Assembly: GCA_002238445.1 (NCBI GenBank)
Contig: MPML01000053.1
Span: forward strand, 1-35,106
Origin: Caldilineaceae bacterium bin5
GTDB lineage: Bacteria > Chloroflexota > Anaerolineae > Caldilineales > Caldilineaceae
Reading direction: 5' to 3'
DNA: 35,106 bases
Made by a program: the position numbers and the translations under genes. Numbering within the stretch: the first letter of the stretch is position 1; every line of letters starts with the position of its first letter. The notes under the pieces were generated by a model. The model was not told the origin of the DNA and made no database searches. It saw nothing but the letters and a program-made list of their open reading frames with translations. Positions 1 to 7,596 of the stretch are shown piece after piece.

Positions 1-1
1 G

Positions 2-3000
2 CGCTACAAGGTGAAGCTACGCGCCCGCTACGACGAGGGCGGACCCGGAGGGTGGAGCGAACAGGTTGAGGCCGTGGTTGCGTCTGCGCCAACGGCAACA
101 TCGACTGCAACGTCCACCGCGACCCCCGCTGCGACTGCTACCTCGACGCCAACCGTTACGCATACGTCTACACCTGAGAATACGGCCACGGCAACGCCGA
201 CAGTTGCAGCGCCTGCGCAACCCCAGAACCTGCAGGCAGAAACAACGCACAGTTCGGTAACGTTGACCTGGAACGACCCCGCCGACAGCAGCATCACGGG
301 TTACCAGATCCTGCGGCGCGACCGTGCAGTGGATGCGGTGGGAGAGTTCACGATCATCGCCGATGACACCGGCAGCACGGCTACACAGTATGTCGACGAA
401 ACGGTTTCGTCCGAAACGCGCTACGTTTATCGGGTTAAGGCGAGGAACGCAGGGAGCCTGAGCGAGTGGTCCGACTACGTCAGAGCCAATGTTCCGACAG
501 CGCCGCCCACGGCAACATCTACTGCAACGTCGACCTCGACGCCAACCGTTACGCACACGTCTACACCTGAGCATACAGCCACGGCAACACCGACAGTTGC
601 GGCGCCGGCCGCGCCACAGAACCTGCAGACAGCGGCAACGCACAGTTCGGTAACGCTGACCTGGGACGATCCGGCCGACAGCAGCATCACAGGTTATCAG
701 ATCCTGCGGCGCAATCCTGCTGTGGACGAGCAGGGCCAGTTCACGATCATAGCCGATGACACCGGCAGCACGGCTACACAGTATGTCGACGACACGGTTT
801 CGTCCGAAACACGCTACTTCTATCGCGTCAAGGCGAGAAACGCTGGTGGACTGAGCGAGCAGTCAAATTTCGCCAGAGCCGACGTTCCAACACAGCCGCA
901 TACACCAACGCCTACTTCAACTGCAACTTCTACCGCAACATCCACGCCAACCGTTACGCACACGTCTACACCTGAGCATACAGCCACGGTAACCCCGACA
1001 GTTGCCGCGCCGGCCGCGCCACAGAACCTGCAAGCAGAGGCAACACACAGTTCGGTAACGCTGACCTGGAACGACCCCAGTGACAGCAGCATTACGGGTT
1101 ACCAGATCCTGCGGCGCAATCCTGCTGTGGACGAGCAGGGCCAGTTCACCATCATAGCCGATGACACCGGCAGCACAGCTACACAGTATCTCGACGACAC
1201 GGTTTCGTCCGAAACGCGCTACGTTTATCGGGTTAAGGCGAGGAATGCAGGAGGCCTGAGCGAGCAGTCAAATTTCGTCAGGGCCGATGTTCCAACACAG
1301 CCGCATACAGCAACGCCCACGGCAACACCAACAGCAACGCTGCGTGTGCAACAACAGCAGGTACAACAGCAACAGGTACAACAGCAGCAAGCGCCTGCTG
1401 AGACTGCGACGCCGACTGCAACAGCCACACCGACGCCAACTGCCACGCATACCGTTACACCGGCGTTTACGGCTACCGCCACAGCCACTGCAACGGTGGA
1501 CGCTTCAGCTGTTAACTCTGCAATCATAGCGGAAAGGGCCGCACTGGTCGCCCTCTATAACGCAACCGGCGGCGACAACTGGATAGCGAATGGCAACTGG
1601 CTGAGCGAAAATCCCGTTGGCCACTGGCATGGCGTCGACACCGACGACGATGGCTTCGTAGTTCGTATCAATCTCAGAGGCACTGATCCGGACAGAGGAA
1701 ACAATCTGCATGGTTCAATTCCTCCCGAGATCGGTCAACTCTCCAGGCTCGTCTATCTGAGCTTCAGAGGTAACAGGCTGAACGGTTCAATTCCTTCAGA
1801 ACTTGGTCAACTCTCCAAACTCGAGGAACTGCACCTCTTGAGGAATGACCTCAGCGGATCGATACCGTCAACGCTGGGCAACCTTTCCAGTCTGGAAAGC
1901 CTCTACCTGGACAGGAACCAACTGACCGGATCAATACCATCATCGCTGGGAGATCTCACTAATCTCGAACACTTTTTCCTGAACAACAACAAGCTGAACG
2001 GTTCGATACCTTCCACCCTGGGCAACCTCACTAAACTGAAAAGGCTGTACATCTCACGCAACGAGTTGACTGGATCGATCCCATCCGAGTTGGGCAACCT
2101 CGACAGCCTTGAGGCATTGCATCTCAACAGCAACATGCTTACTGGGGCGATACCGTCACAACTGGGCAACCTTTCCAACCTGAAGTTTCTGAATCTTGAG
2201 GCCAACCGATTGAGCGGATCAATCCCATCAGCGCTGGGCAGCCTGTCCAATCTGCAGAATCTGGACCTCGGCATAAATCGGCTGACCGGGTCAATCCCAT
2301 CAGAGCTGGGTAGCCTGTCCAGTCTGCAGTCTCTGTACCTCTATTACAACATTCTTAGCGGGTCAATCCCCTCAGCCATATCCGACCTCCCCAGTCTGAC
2401 GCATCTGGTCCTCACGAACAACCGGTTGAGCGGGACGATTCCTTCGCATCTGAGCGGCCTCTCCACCCTGAAGCACCTGTTCCTTGACGACAATCGGTTT
2501 ACTGGGGCCATCCCTTCAGAGCTCGGTGACCTCTCCTCACTCGTCTGGCTGGCTCTTTCCAACAACCAGCTCACCGGCTCTATCCCCTCATCGCTCGGTG
2601 ACCTCTCCTCACTCGTCGTGCTGCATCTTGACAACAATCAGCTGAGTGGAGAGGTGCCGTCAACGCTGGAAGACCTGACCAACCTGAGTGGCCTGAAGCT
2701 CGCAGGCAACGCGCTGACTGGATGCCTGCCTGCCGGTCTCAGAGACATTCCCATAGATGACCTGGCTGAAACGGGTCTCATATACTGCGGAGATCCTACG
2801 CATACGCCTACCGCGACCCCAACGGCAACCGCTACACCGACTTCCACCGCGACCCCAACGATTACCCCGACGCTTGTTCCCAACGCGACCGCGACGCCCA
2901 CACCTACGGTGACAGCCACGCCTGTACCAGGTTCCGTCAGTGCCGACAGGGCGGCGCTTGTCGCGCTTTACAACGCCACAGGCGGGATCAGCTGGACCCG

Positions 3001-3973
3001 AGAATTCAACTGGCTGAGCAACGAGCCCCTCAGTGAATGGTATGGCGTTACCACCAACGATCAAGGCCGTGTCATAAAGCTCATCCTCACCGTCAATAAT
3101 CTGACTGGAACAATTCCAACCGAACTGGGTCAACTCGCAAGCCTGGAGACTCTCACTCTGGGCGCTAACAGTCTGAGTGGATCCATTCCTTCCCAGCTGG
3201 GGAATCTCTCCAGCCTCAAAAACATCAATCTCGGCGGCAATGACCTCAGCGGGACGATCCCAACACAGCTGGGGAATCTCTCTGCATTGCAACATCTGGA
3301 TTTCTCACACAACGACCTGACAGGAGCAGTCCCGTCTCAGCTGGGCAGCCTGACAAATCTGCAGACGCTTTCCCTTGGTCAAAACAAGCTGACCGGTACC
3401 ATCCCGACCCAGCTGGGCAGCCTTACCAACCTGGAAGACCTGTCCCTTCTGAACAACGACCTGACCGGTGGCATCCCATCGCAGTTGACCAGCCTGATAA
3501 ACCTGAAGCATCTTTCCCTGAGTGGAAACGAGCTGGACGGTACCATCCCGACCCAGCTGGGGAGCCTTACCAACCTGGAATCCCTGTACCTTTCAAACAA
3601 CGATCTGACCGGGAGCATCCCGTCGCAGCTGGGCAGTCTCACAAAACTGACGGGGCTTTTCCTTCAGGCAAATGATCTGAGCGGTAGCATTCCGTCACAG
3701 CTGGGCAGCCTTTCCAACCTGAAACACCTGTTCCTTTCAAGAAATGATTTGACAGGAACAATCCCGTCGGAGTTGGGCAATCTCACAGACCTGACGAACT
3801 TTTTCCTTGACTTAAACGAGCTGAGCGGAAGTATCCCGTCACAGCTGGCCAATCTGACCAATCTCAACTGGCTGCGACTGTCAGGTAATCAGCTGACCGG
3901 CTGTGTGCCGCCAACCCTGCACGACGTGCCGAATAACGACATGGACAGTCTTGGCCTGTCCAACTGCCAGTAG
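2..3973 (+). CDS. Secreted FN3 / leucine-rich-repeat mosaic protein, 5' end cut by window
   Basis: The open frame runs through the left window edge, and the first residues already read as the end of a fibronectin type III (FN3) domain, so the GTG at 11 is probably not the true start. In order: end of one FN3; three complete FN3 domains (about bases 205-500, 604-890 and 1009-1290) separated by Thr/Pro/Ala-rich linkers; a VQQQQ tract; then two leucine-rich-repeat blocks. Each block begins with an N-terminal cap (A-E/D-R-A-A-L-V-A-L-Y-N-A-T-G-G) and holds roughly 14 and 11 full 24-residue repeats of the plant-like type (LxGxIPxxLGxLxxLxxLxLxxN), with a Cys-containing end cap. Neither an LPXTG motif nor a C-terminal membrane segment is visible, so the protein is probably released or held by its missing N-terminal part. 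FN3 and LRR modules typically bind proteins or polysaccharides; a surface adhesin or interaction role is inferred. Signal peptide not in window. Confidence 0.85.
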   Translation, partial: RYKVKLRARYDEGGPGGWSEQVEAVVASAPTATSTATSTATPAATATSTPTVTHTSTPENTATATPTVAAPAQPQNLQAETTHSSVTLTWNDPADSSITGYQILRRDRAVDAVGEFTIIADDTGSTATQYVDETVSSETRYVYRVKARNAGSLSEWSDYVRANVPTAPPTATSTATSTSTPTVTHTSTPEHTATATPTVAAPAAPQNLQTAATHSSVTLTWDDPADSSITGYQILRRNPAVDEQGQFTIIADDTGSTATQYVDDTVSSETRYFYRVKARNAGGLSEQSNFARADVPTQPHTPTPTSTATSTATSTPTVTHTSTPEHTATVTPTVAAPAAPQNLQAEATHSSVTLTWNDPSDSSITGYQILRRNPAVDEQGQFTIIADDTGSTATQYLDDTVSSETRYVYRVKARNAGGLSEQSNFVRADVPTQPHTATPTATPTATLRVQQQQVQQQQVQQQQAPAETATPTATATPTPTATHTVTPAFTATATATATVDASAVNSAIIAERAALVALYNATGGDNWIANGNWLSENPVGHWHGVDTDDDGFVVRINLRGTDPDRGNNLHGSIPPEIGQLSRLVYLSFRGNRLNGSIPSELGQLSKLEELHLLRNDLSGSIPSTLGNLSSLESLYLDRNQLTGSIPSSLGDLTNLEHFFLNNNKLNGSIPSTLGNLTKLKRLYISRNELTGSIPSELGNLDSLEALHLNSNMLTGAIPSQLGNLSNLKFLNLEANRLSGSIPSALGSLSNLQNLDLGINRLTGSIPSELGSLSSLQSLYLYYNILSGSIPSAISDLPSLTHLVLTNNRLSGTIPSHLSGLSTLKHLFLDDNRFTGAIPSELGDLSSLVWLALSNNQLTGSIPSSLGDLSSLVVLHLDNNQLSGEVPSTLEDLTNLSGLKLAGNALTGCLPAGLRDIPIDDLAETGLIYCGDPTHTPTATPTATATPTSTATPTITPTLVPNATATPTPTVTATPVPGSVSADRAALVALYNATGGISWTREFNWLSNEPLSEWYGVTTNDQGRVIKLILTVNNLTGTIPTELGQLASLETLTLGANSLSGSIPSQLGNLSSLKNINLGGNDLSGTIPTQLGNLSALQHLDFSHNDLTGAVPSQLGSLTNLQTLSLGQNKLTGTIPTQLGSLTNLEDLSLLNNDLTGGIPSQLTSLINLKHLSLSGNELDGTIPTQLGSLTNLESLYLSNNDLTGSIPSQLGSLTKLTGLFLQANDLSGSIPSQLGSLSNLKHLFLSRNDLTGTIPSELGNLTDLTNFFLDLNELSGSIPSQLANLTNLNWLRLSGNQLTGCVPPTLHDVPNNDMDSLGLSNCQ
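205..1290 (+). repeat. Three tandem FN3-encoding DNA repeats
   Basis: The three complete FN3 units are very alike at DNA level. The marker CACAGTTCGGTAACG recurs at 248, 641 and 1046, giving periods of 393 and 405 bases, both multiples of three. The Thr/Pro linkers between them are also near copies. This implies recent duplication or homogenisation within the gene, and recombination between units would keep the frame. Confidence 0.85.
1346..1390 (+). repeat. Three 15-bp units encoding VQQQQ
   Basis: Three 15-base units (starting 1346, 1361 and 1376; middle unit GTACAACAGCAACAG) encode Val-Gln-Gln-Gln-Gln three times between the last FN3 domain and the Thr/Pro linker before the first leucine-rich block. 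The unit length keeps the frame, so slippage would change linker length only. Confidence 0.85.
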
Positions 3974-4042
3974 CCAGAACACCGGCGCCAGACAGGAGCC
4001 GCCCAGTCCCGGATGTGTCGGGGCTGGGTGGTTCTTCTTTGG
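3971..4042 (+). repeat. Direct repeat copy 1, contains a terminator hairpin
   Basis: About 72 bases starting at the TAG stop codon of the LRR gene. They match 4797-4870 with a few substitutions and a small length difference. Shared core words include ACCGGCGCCAGACAG and GCCCAGTCCCGGATG. Confidence 0.85.
4001..4041 (+). terminator. Probable rho-independent terminator of the LRR gene
   Basis: GCCCAGTCCC (4001-4010) pairs with GGGGCTGGGT (4020-4029), a 10-bp stem with two G-U pairs and a 9-base loop. It is followed by the T-rich GGTTCTTCTTT. It lies 28 bases after the LRR gene stop. Confidence 0.6.
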
Positions 4043-4158
4043 AGGCAAATATGGTTAAGCAGCCCGCTCAATCTGTCCCTCCTCCGGCAGGGGGCCTGCA
4101 CAACATGGATAGGTCTCCATACCAAGACCTCTCTTCAATTCACTTCTTAGGAGAAAAA

Positions 4159-4638
4159 ATGCACATCCCAAGACCCTCTAAACTCACTCTACTGGTAATA
4201 GCGCTTTTCTTCTGTTTTGGGGGAATTGCTCTTGCGCAAGACGAACTTACCTTGGAATCCCTTCGCGATCGCCTTGTCGAACTCGAAGATCGCTTTACTG
4301 GCTACGAGAATCGTCTAACCAATATCGAGGACCAGTACGCTGACCCATGGTCGCCAGACGTGATCTACAAAGACGATGGAATCTGCCAGAGTCCTCTGCA
4401 TGCCTCGCATGAATGGGTCAACGTAATTCTGGCAGATATCCATCAACAGACAGCAGACGCTTACAGGAGTTCATATGGCGTCTCCATAGATCCTTCTGAT
4501 GCAGAACTCATCAGTATTTCTTTTGGGGTAGGCAGTAGCAACGTATACCTTGAGTACGCCATATCGGGCCGAATAGTTGTCGAAAAGTGGTCGCACTGTG
4601 AGTATCTGGGCCACTCCGAATGGAGCGACGACAACTGA
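4159..4638 (+). CDS. Small exported coiled-coil protein, unknown function
   Basis: A 159-residue protein. I chose the ATG at 4159 because AGGAG lies five bases upstream and because the N-terminus then reads as a classical Sec signal peptide: a basic start (HIPRPSK), a hydrophobic core (LTLLVIALFFCFGG) and a likely cut after IALA before QDEL. The frame stays open further upstream, but that part runs through the terminator repeat and is not convincing. Residues about 25-53 form a short amphipathic coiled coil (LRDRLVELEDRF..YENRLTNIEDQ). The rest, rich in Asp, Ser, His and Tyr, is probably a small extracytoplasmic domain with two cysteines (in ICQSP and SHCEY) that could form a disulfide. I recognise no family. 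It sits between two copies of a direct repeat, so it may have arrived by insertion or duplication. Confidence 0.7.
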   Translation: MHIPRPSKLTLLVIALFFCFGGIALAQDELTLESLRDRLVELEDRFTGYENRLTNIEDQYADPWSPDVIYKDDGICQSPLHASHEWVNVILADIHQQTADAYRSSYGVSIDPSDAELISISFGVGSSNVYLEYAISGRIVVEKWSHCEYLGHSEWSDDN

Positions 4639-4796
4639 TACGATTTCACCGCCGTTCGATAACCCCTGAATGAAAGAGTCGCAATACGGCGGCGGTGGCT
4701 CTTCCATCGGAAGAACAGCTAGCCGAATGCGTGCCTCAACATCTGCGGTGCGTCGAACACGGTGATGTAGACACACCTGTGCTTCCCCACTTCCAA

Positions 4797-4870
4797 TAGC
4801 CAGGTCACCGGCGCCAGACAGTACCCGCCCAGTCCCGGATGCAACGGGGCTGGGCGGTTCTTCGTTCTGG
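4797..4870 (+). repeat. Direct repeat copy 2, contains a terminator hairpin
   Basis: Second copy of the repeat at 3971-4042. It again starts at TAG and again carries the hairpin: GCCCAGTCCC (4827-4836) pairs with GGGGCTGGGC (4846-4855) around a 9-base loop, followed by GGTTCTTCGTTC. It may terminate the small exported-protein transcript. Confidence 0.8.
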
Positions 4871-5227
4871 GTGGGGATTCGGGAACTGTGTACCTGGAAC
4901 GCATCGGAGAATGGGGCAATTTGGGAGGTGAACAGGCGGCTGGGCTTTGTGCGGAGGCCGGCGCAGTAGGGACCGATGGGGCTGCGAACAGGGATAGAAT
5001 TGACGGTGGGTAAGAGCGATTACGTAGACCGGCTGGGCGAATCTGGAGTAAGTCAGCGTGAGAAATTATCTATACTTTAATCTAGAGGTGGTTAGGGCTT
5101 CCTTGGCGCTAATCTGTCTTCCCAGATACTCGGGGAAGTGCACCATTAAACACCTTGGCTCGTGGTCCAGTTTTTGGGGTTCACTTCAGACCTCAGACAA
5201 TCAGCGGATAGCATAATTTACTTTTCC

Positions 5228-5250
5228 CTACCATTTCGGTAGTATACAAT
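5228..5250. promoter_or_regulatory. Short inverted repeat beside a TATACAAT box, possible promoter/operator
   Basis: CTACC-ATTTC-GGTAG (5228-5242) is followed directly by TATACAAT (5243-5250), about 45 bases before the DGQHR gene start. There is no good -35 match, so this is only a candidate control site. DndB, a characterised DGQHR protein, is reported to regulate its own operon, which is why the site is listed. Confidence 0.25.
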
Positions 5251-5295
5251 TAGATTCAGCGTGTCTTCCAACTCCAAGAAATTGAGGGGCCCCGA

Positions 5296-6429
5296 ATGCC
5301 ATTTTTTGAGCGTCCAGCAGTCGAAGTCATTCAAGGTAATCTCACGCTATACCTCACATACGTCACACCAGATGACTTATTCGGCTCCGACTTTTACGCG
5401 GTAGAAGCACTTGAGCCACGCGCTCGAGAAGGATTCCAACGTATCCTTGACAAGAGTCGCGCAAATCGGCTGACCAGACACCTGATGGAAGCCTACGGAA
5501 AAGGCTATGCACACTTGCCTACCACTATTTTCTTGGCGACAGACAAGGAACTAGATTATGATCAGGCGTCGAAGACCTTACGATTCGATAAGGATGAAGT
5601 CTGCCCATTTAGCGTCGTTGATGGCCAGCACAGAATTGAAGGGCTACGGCAAGCAATGTACAAGGAAGCTAACATCCGCGACTTTCGTCTTCCGGTCACT
5701 ATAGGTTCAAACCTCGACAACACCCATCAGATGTATCATTTTTTTGTTGTAAACACTACTCAAGTTCCAGTTGCACCAGACTTAAGGCAGCAAATAACAA
5801 GACGATTCACCGAAATGAAAGGAGTCGAGAATCTGCCATACATCCCTCACTGGCTCAAGAAACAGATCGATAGGGGAAGTGACCTTAAAGCCTTACGAAT
5901 GGTCGAGTTCCTAAACGAGGACCCTGACTCTCCCTTGTACGGCCGTATCCAAATGGCGAACGATCCTAAGGGACGAAACAAAATCAAGCAGTCTTCTATT
6001 GTAAATGTGTTTAAGTCGCAGGTATTTGTCGGGTCTAACCCTTTAGCAGTGCAAGAAACTGACCTAGAAAGATGTGCGAAGATAATCTTAAACTATTTCC
6101 GTGCCATAGATTCCTTATTTGTCAATGGTCGCGATAGAGCCCGAACCGTTGTGTACAAGAGCAATGGCATATTCTTCTTCCTTGGTGTATCAAAGTGGGT
6201 TTTCAATCTGATTTATTCCACAGACAAGAACTTTACTATTGGAGCCATTTCACACATCTTTGAGCAGGCTTTGGAGGAACTTGATGAGGAATTTCGAGAT
6301 ATTGAGTCTCCAGACTGGTGGATGCCCGGGCATGGGGCCAGCAGTCTAAACAGGGCAAGTGCTGGGAGATACATAGAAGCGTTTCAACAGGCACTCGCAG
6401 ACTCACAACACTCTGAAATCCTACTATGA
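5296..6429 (+). CDS. DGQHR-motif protein, DndB-like family
   Basis: A 377-residue protein. GAGGGG six bases before the ATG supports this start. The diagnostic motif D-G-Q-H-R is at residues 109-113 (context FSVVDGQHRIEGL), followed by FFVVNTTQVPV near residue 150, also typical of the DGQHR family (DndB and stand-alone relatives). DndB belongs to DNA phosphorothioation systems, where it is thought to act as a regulator. Stand-alone DGQHR proteins have no settled function, and their motif resembles that of ParB/sulfiredoxin-type folds that act on nucleotides or DNA (inference). No dndA, C, D or E homologue is visible in the window. The stop codon overlaps the start of a GIY-YIG nuclease gene by four bases, implying translational coupling. 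The gene is clearly AT-richer than its surroundings (21 G+C in the 60 bases from 5701, against 40 in the 60 bases from 9121), so recent transfer is likely. Confidence 0.85.
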   Translation: MPFFERPAVEVIQGNLTLYLTYVTPDDLFGSDFYAVEALEPRAREGFQRILDKSRANRLTRHLMEAYGKGYAHLPTTIFLATDKELDYDQASKTLRFDKDEVCPFSVVDGQHRIEGLRQAMYKEANIRDFRLPVTIGSNLDNTHQMYHFFVVNTTQVPVAPDLRQQITRRFTEMKGVENLPYIPHWLKKQIDRGSDLKALRMVEFLNEDPDSPLYGRIQMANDPKGRNKIKQSSIVNVFKSQVFVGSNPLAVQETDLERCAKIILNYFRAIDSLFVNGRDRARTVVYKSNGIFFFLGVSKWVFNLIYSTDKNFTIGAISHIFEQALEELDEEFRDIESPDWWMPGHGASSLNRASAGRYIEAFQQALADSQHSEILL

Positions 6430-6758
6430 TGATTTCAGACTTGAATCCAAAGCTACCTTTTAGAGTTCAGTTCCGATTCTCCGAAGCTTTGAGGGTACCC
6501 GAAAGTTCGGGATGTTATGTCTTGGCAAGCATTCATGACGAGGTAATCTACATCGGACAGAGCGTAAACCTGAACAAGCGCATGCAGCAACATCTTGACA
6601 CATCTAGAATGACTCAAGCTACCTCAGCAGGTTTAGCTGTCTGGTTCTATTACGGTTTCTTGCCACCCGAAGAACTGAATAGAATTGAATCGCAACTTCT
6701 ATTCAATTTCAAAGCCGTCGAGGGAAGTCTCCCTCCTCTAAATCGGAAAGGCCCTTAA
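6426..6758 (+). CDS. GIY-YIG nuclease domain protein
   Basis: A 110-residue single-domain protein whose ATG overlaps the upstream TGA (ATGA). All expected GIY-YIG positions are present: G-C-Y at 29-31 replaces GIY, Y-I-G is at 42-44, the catalytic Arg is R52 in NKRMQQH, the metal-binding Glu is E88 in NRIESQLL, and the late Asn is N106 in PPLNRK. The length matches stand-alone GIY-YIG proteins. No extra DNA-binding domain is visible, so specificity would have to come from the partner DGQHR protein or another factor (inference). A short T-rich stretch follows the stop, but no hairpin precedes it. It shares the AT-rich composition of its partner, so the two probably arrived together. It could instead be a remnant of a homing or mobile element nuclease. 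Confidence 0.85.
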   Translation: MMISDLNPKLPFRVQFRFSEALRVPESSGCYVLASIHDEVIYIGQSVNLNKRMQQHLDTSRMTQATSAGLAVWFYYGFLPPEELNRIESQLLFNFKAVEGSLPPLNRKGP

Positions 6759-7163
6759 TTTTTTATTGTTCATTCGGAGGGGATTGTGCAGGGCTCGCAA
6801 GCGACCCGCCAGCGCACTCGCCGCCTCCTCGATGGTTCCAACACGTCTTCACCTATTCATTTTGCAACTGAGTGTTCACATAAATCTGGCCCACACTACG
6901 AAATTTTGGGTGGCAGCTTGGCCGTTCCCTCCTTTTTCTTTTCACAGAATTTCCCATCCCCATCGGGATCTCGCGTGCGCACATACGCCGGACACGCACG
7001 CGCATCCCGGCTCAGTTGATCATCCCGCGGCGCGGCTCCAATTTGGATACTCCCGGCTCATGGAAACGAAATGGACGCATCCCAGATTTGGGGTGGGAAC
7101 AGTTTGGCGGGGAGATTATGCCGGCGGTGGCTGGAAATGTTTACCGGCACTTGGAGAGAAACA

Positions 7164-7184
7164 GGGCAGGCACAAGGCCTGCCC
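7164..7184. repeat. REP-like hairpin
   Basis: GGGCAGGC (7164-7171), loop ACAAG, then GCCTGCCC (7177-7184): a perfect 8-bp stem followed by CCTACAGG. Short GC-rich palindromes of this style are dispersed between genes in many bacterial genomes. Confidence 0.6.
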
Positions 7185-7278
7185 CTACAGGACCGGTTGG
7201 GGGGAATACTGTTGGCTAGACACCTTGCTGGGGAAGATTGAGCAAGGTGGCGAGACAGGGCGGGGCGTTGCGGGGGCG

Positions 7279-7320
7279 CAGCCCCTGGACAAGGGAGGGC
7301 CGAAGGCCCGACCGCCCAAA
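7279..7320 (+). repeat. 42-bp dispersed repeat, copy A
   Basis: Contains the internal hairpin GGGCC-GAA-GGCCC. Its reverse complement matches 35065-35106 at 41 of 42 positions by my alignment; the single difference is in GTCCAGG versus GTGCAGG. Confidence 0.85.
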
Positions 7321-7596
7321 TGCGAGGAGAGAGGAGTGATTGAAACCGATTAGTCTGCCGGAGCTTGGGACTGCTCGCGGCTTGATTGCAGCAAGAGGTA
7401 TGCGATAGTTCACCCCAAATCTGGGATGCCCCCGGCGAAATGATCCCCTTGACACAGCCGACCGCCTGTGGTTAACTCCCCCAAAGATGCTGCTTGTCTT
7501 TTGTCTTTAATTTCCCTCCTCTTCGTTAAGAATTCCACAACAGACTCTCTCCCAAGGTAATACGCAACTCCCGTTGGTCAGGCCGGGGTGGAGAAC

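Larger units (their letters stand above)
4639..5295. other. 657-bp intergenic stretch with a repeat and a decayed 3' end
   Basis: No convincing gene. Bases 4797-4870 hold direct-repeat copy 2. The reading frame leading into its TAG (about 4752-4799) ends GDVDTPVLPHFQ-stop, which weakly resembles the LRR protein end NDMDSLGLSNCQ-stop, so this may be the decayed tail of a paralogue. From about 5050 base composition shifts to AT-rich, marking the left edge of the DGQHR/GIY-YIG island. No clear sigma70 promoter was found. Confidence 0.5.
7077..7429. mobile_element. MITE-like element with perfect 19-bp inverted ends
   Basis: GCATCCCAGATTTGGGGTG at 7077-7095 is repeated exactly, inverted, at 7411-7429. 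The 353-bp span has no credible transposase and contains the REP-like hairpin at 7164-7184 and the dispersed repeat at 7279-7320. A related pair of ends occurs at 23623-23725. The structure suggests a non-autonomous element. No target-site duplication could be assigned with confidence. Confidence 0.6.
6759..7596. other. 838-bp repeat-rich intergenic region
   Basis: Several overlapping open frames exist here, but none looks like a protein: they are short, mutually overlapping and run through hairpins and repeats. The region contains the MITE-like element at 7077-7429 and, 3' of it, TTGACA at 7449-7454 with no good -10. Bases 6766-7076 show nothing recognisable. Confidence 0.6.

Noticed and set aside
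1700..3900. Possible CRISPR-like or DNA-level array from regular 72-base periodicity
   Set aside because: The periodicity is the 24-residue leucine-rich repeat inside one continuous reading frame. There are no conserved repeats separated by unique spacers.
6766..7353. 195-codon frame after the GIY-YIG gene
   Set aside because: Runs through hairpins and dispersed repeats, overlaps other equally open frames and has no protein-like pattern.
7216..7455. 79-codon minus-strand frame
   Set aside because: It is the translation of the dispersed repeat and the inverted end of the MITE-like element.
7449..7476. TTGACA followed by GTTAAC as a promoter for the first importer
   Set aside because: The -35 is perfect, but the -10 region matches poorly at 16-18 bases spacing, so I do not list it as a promoter.
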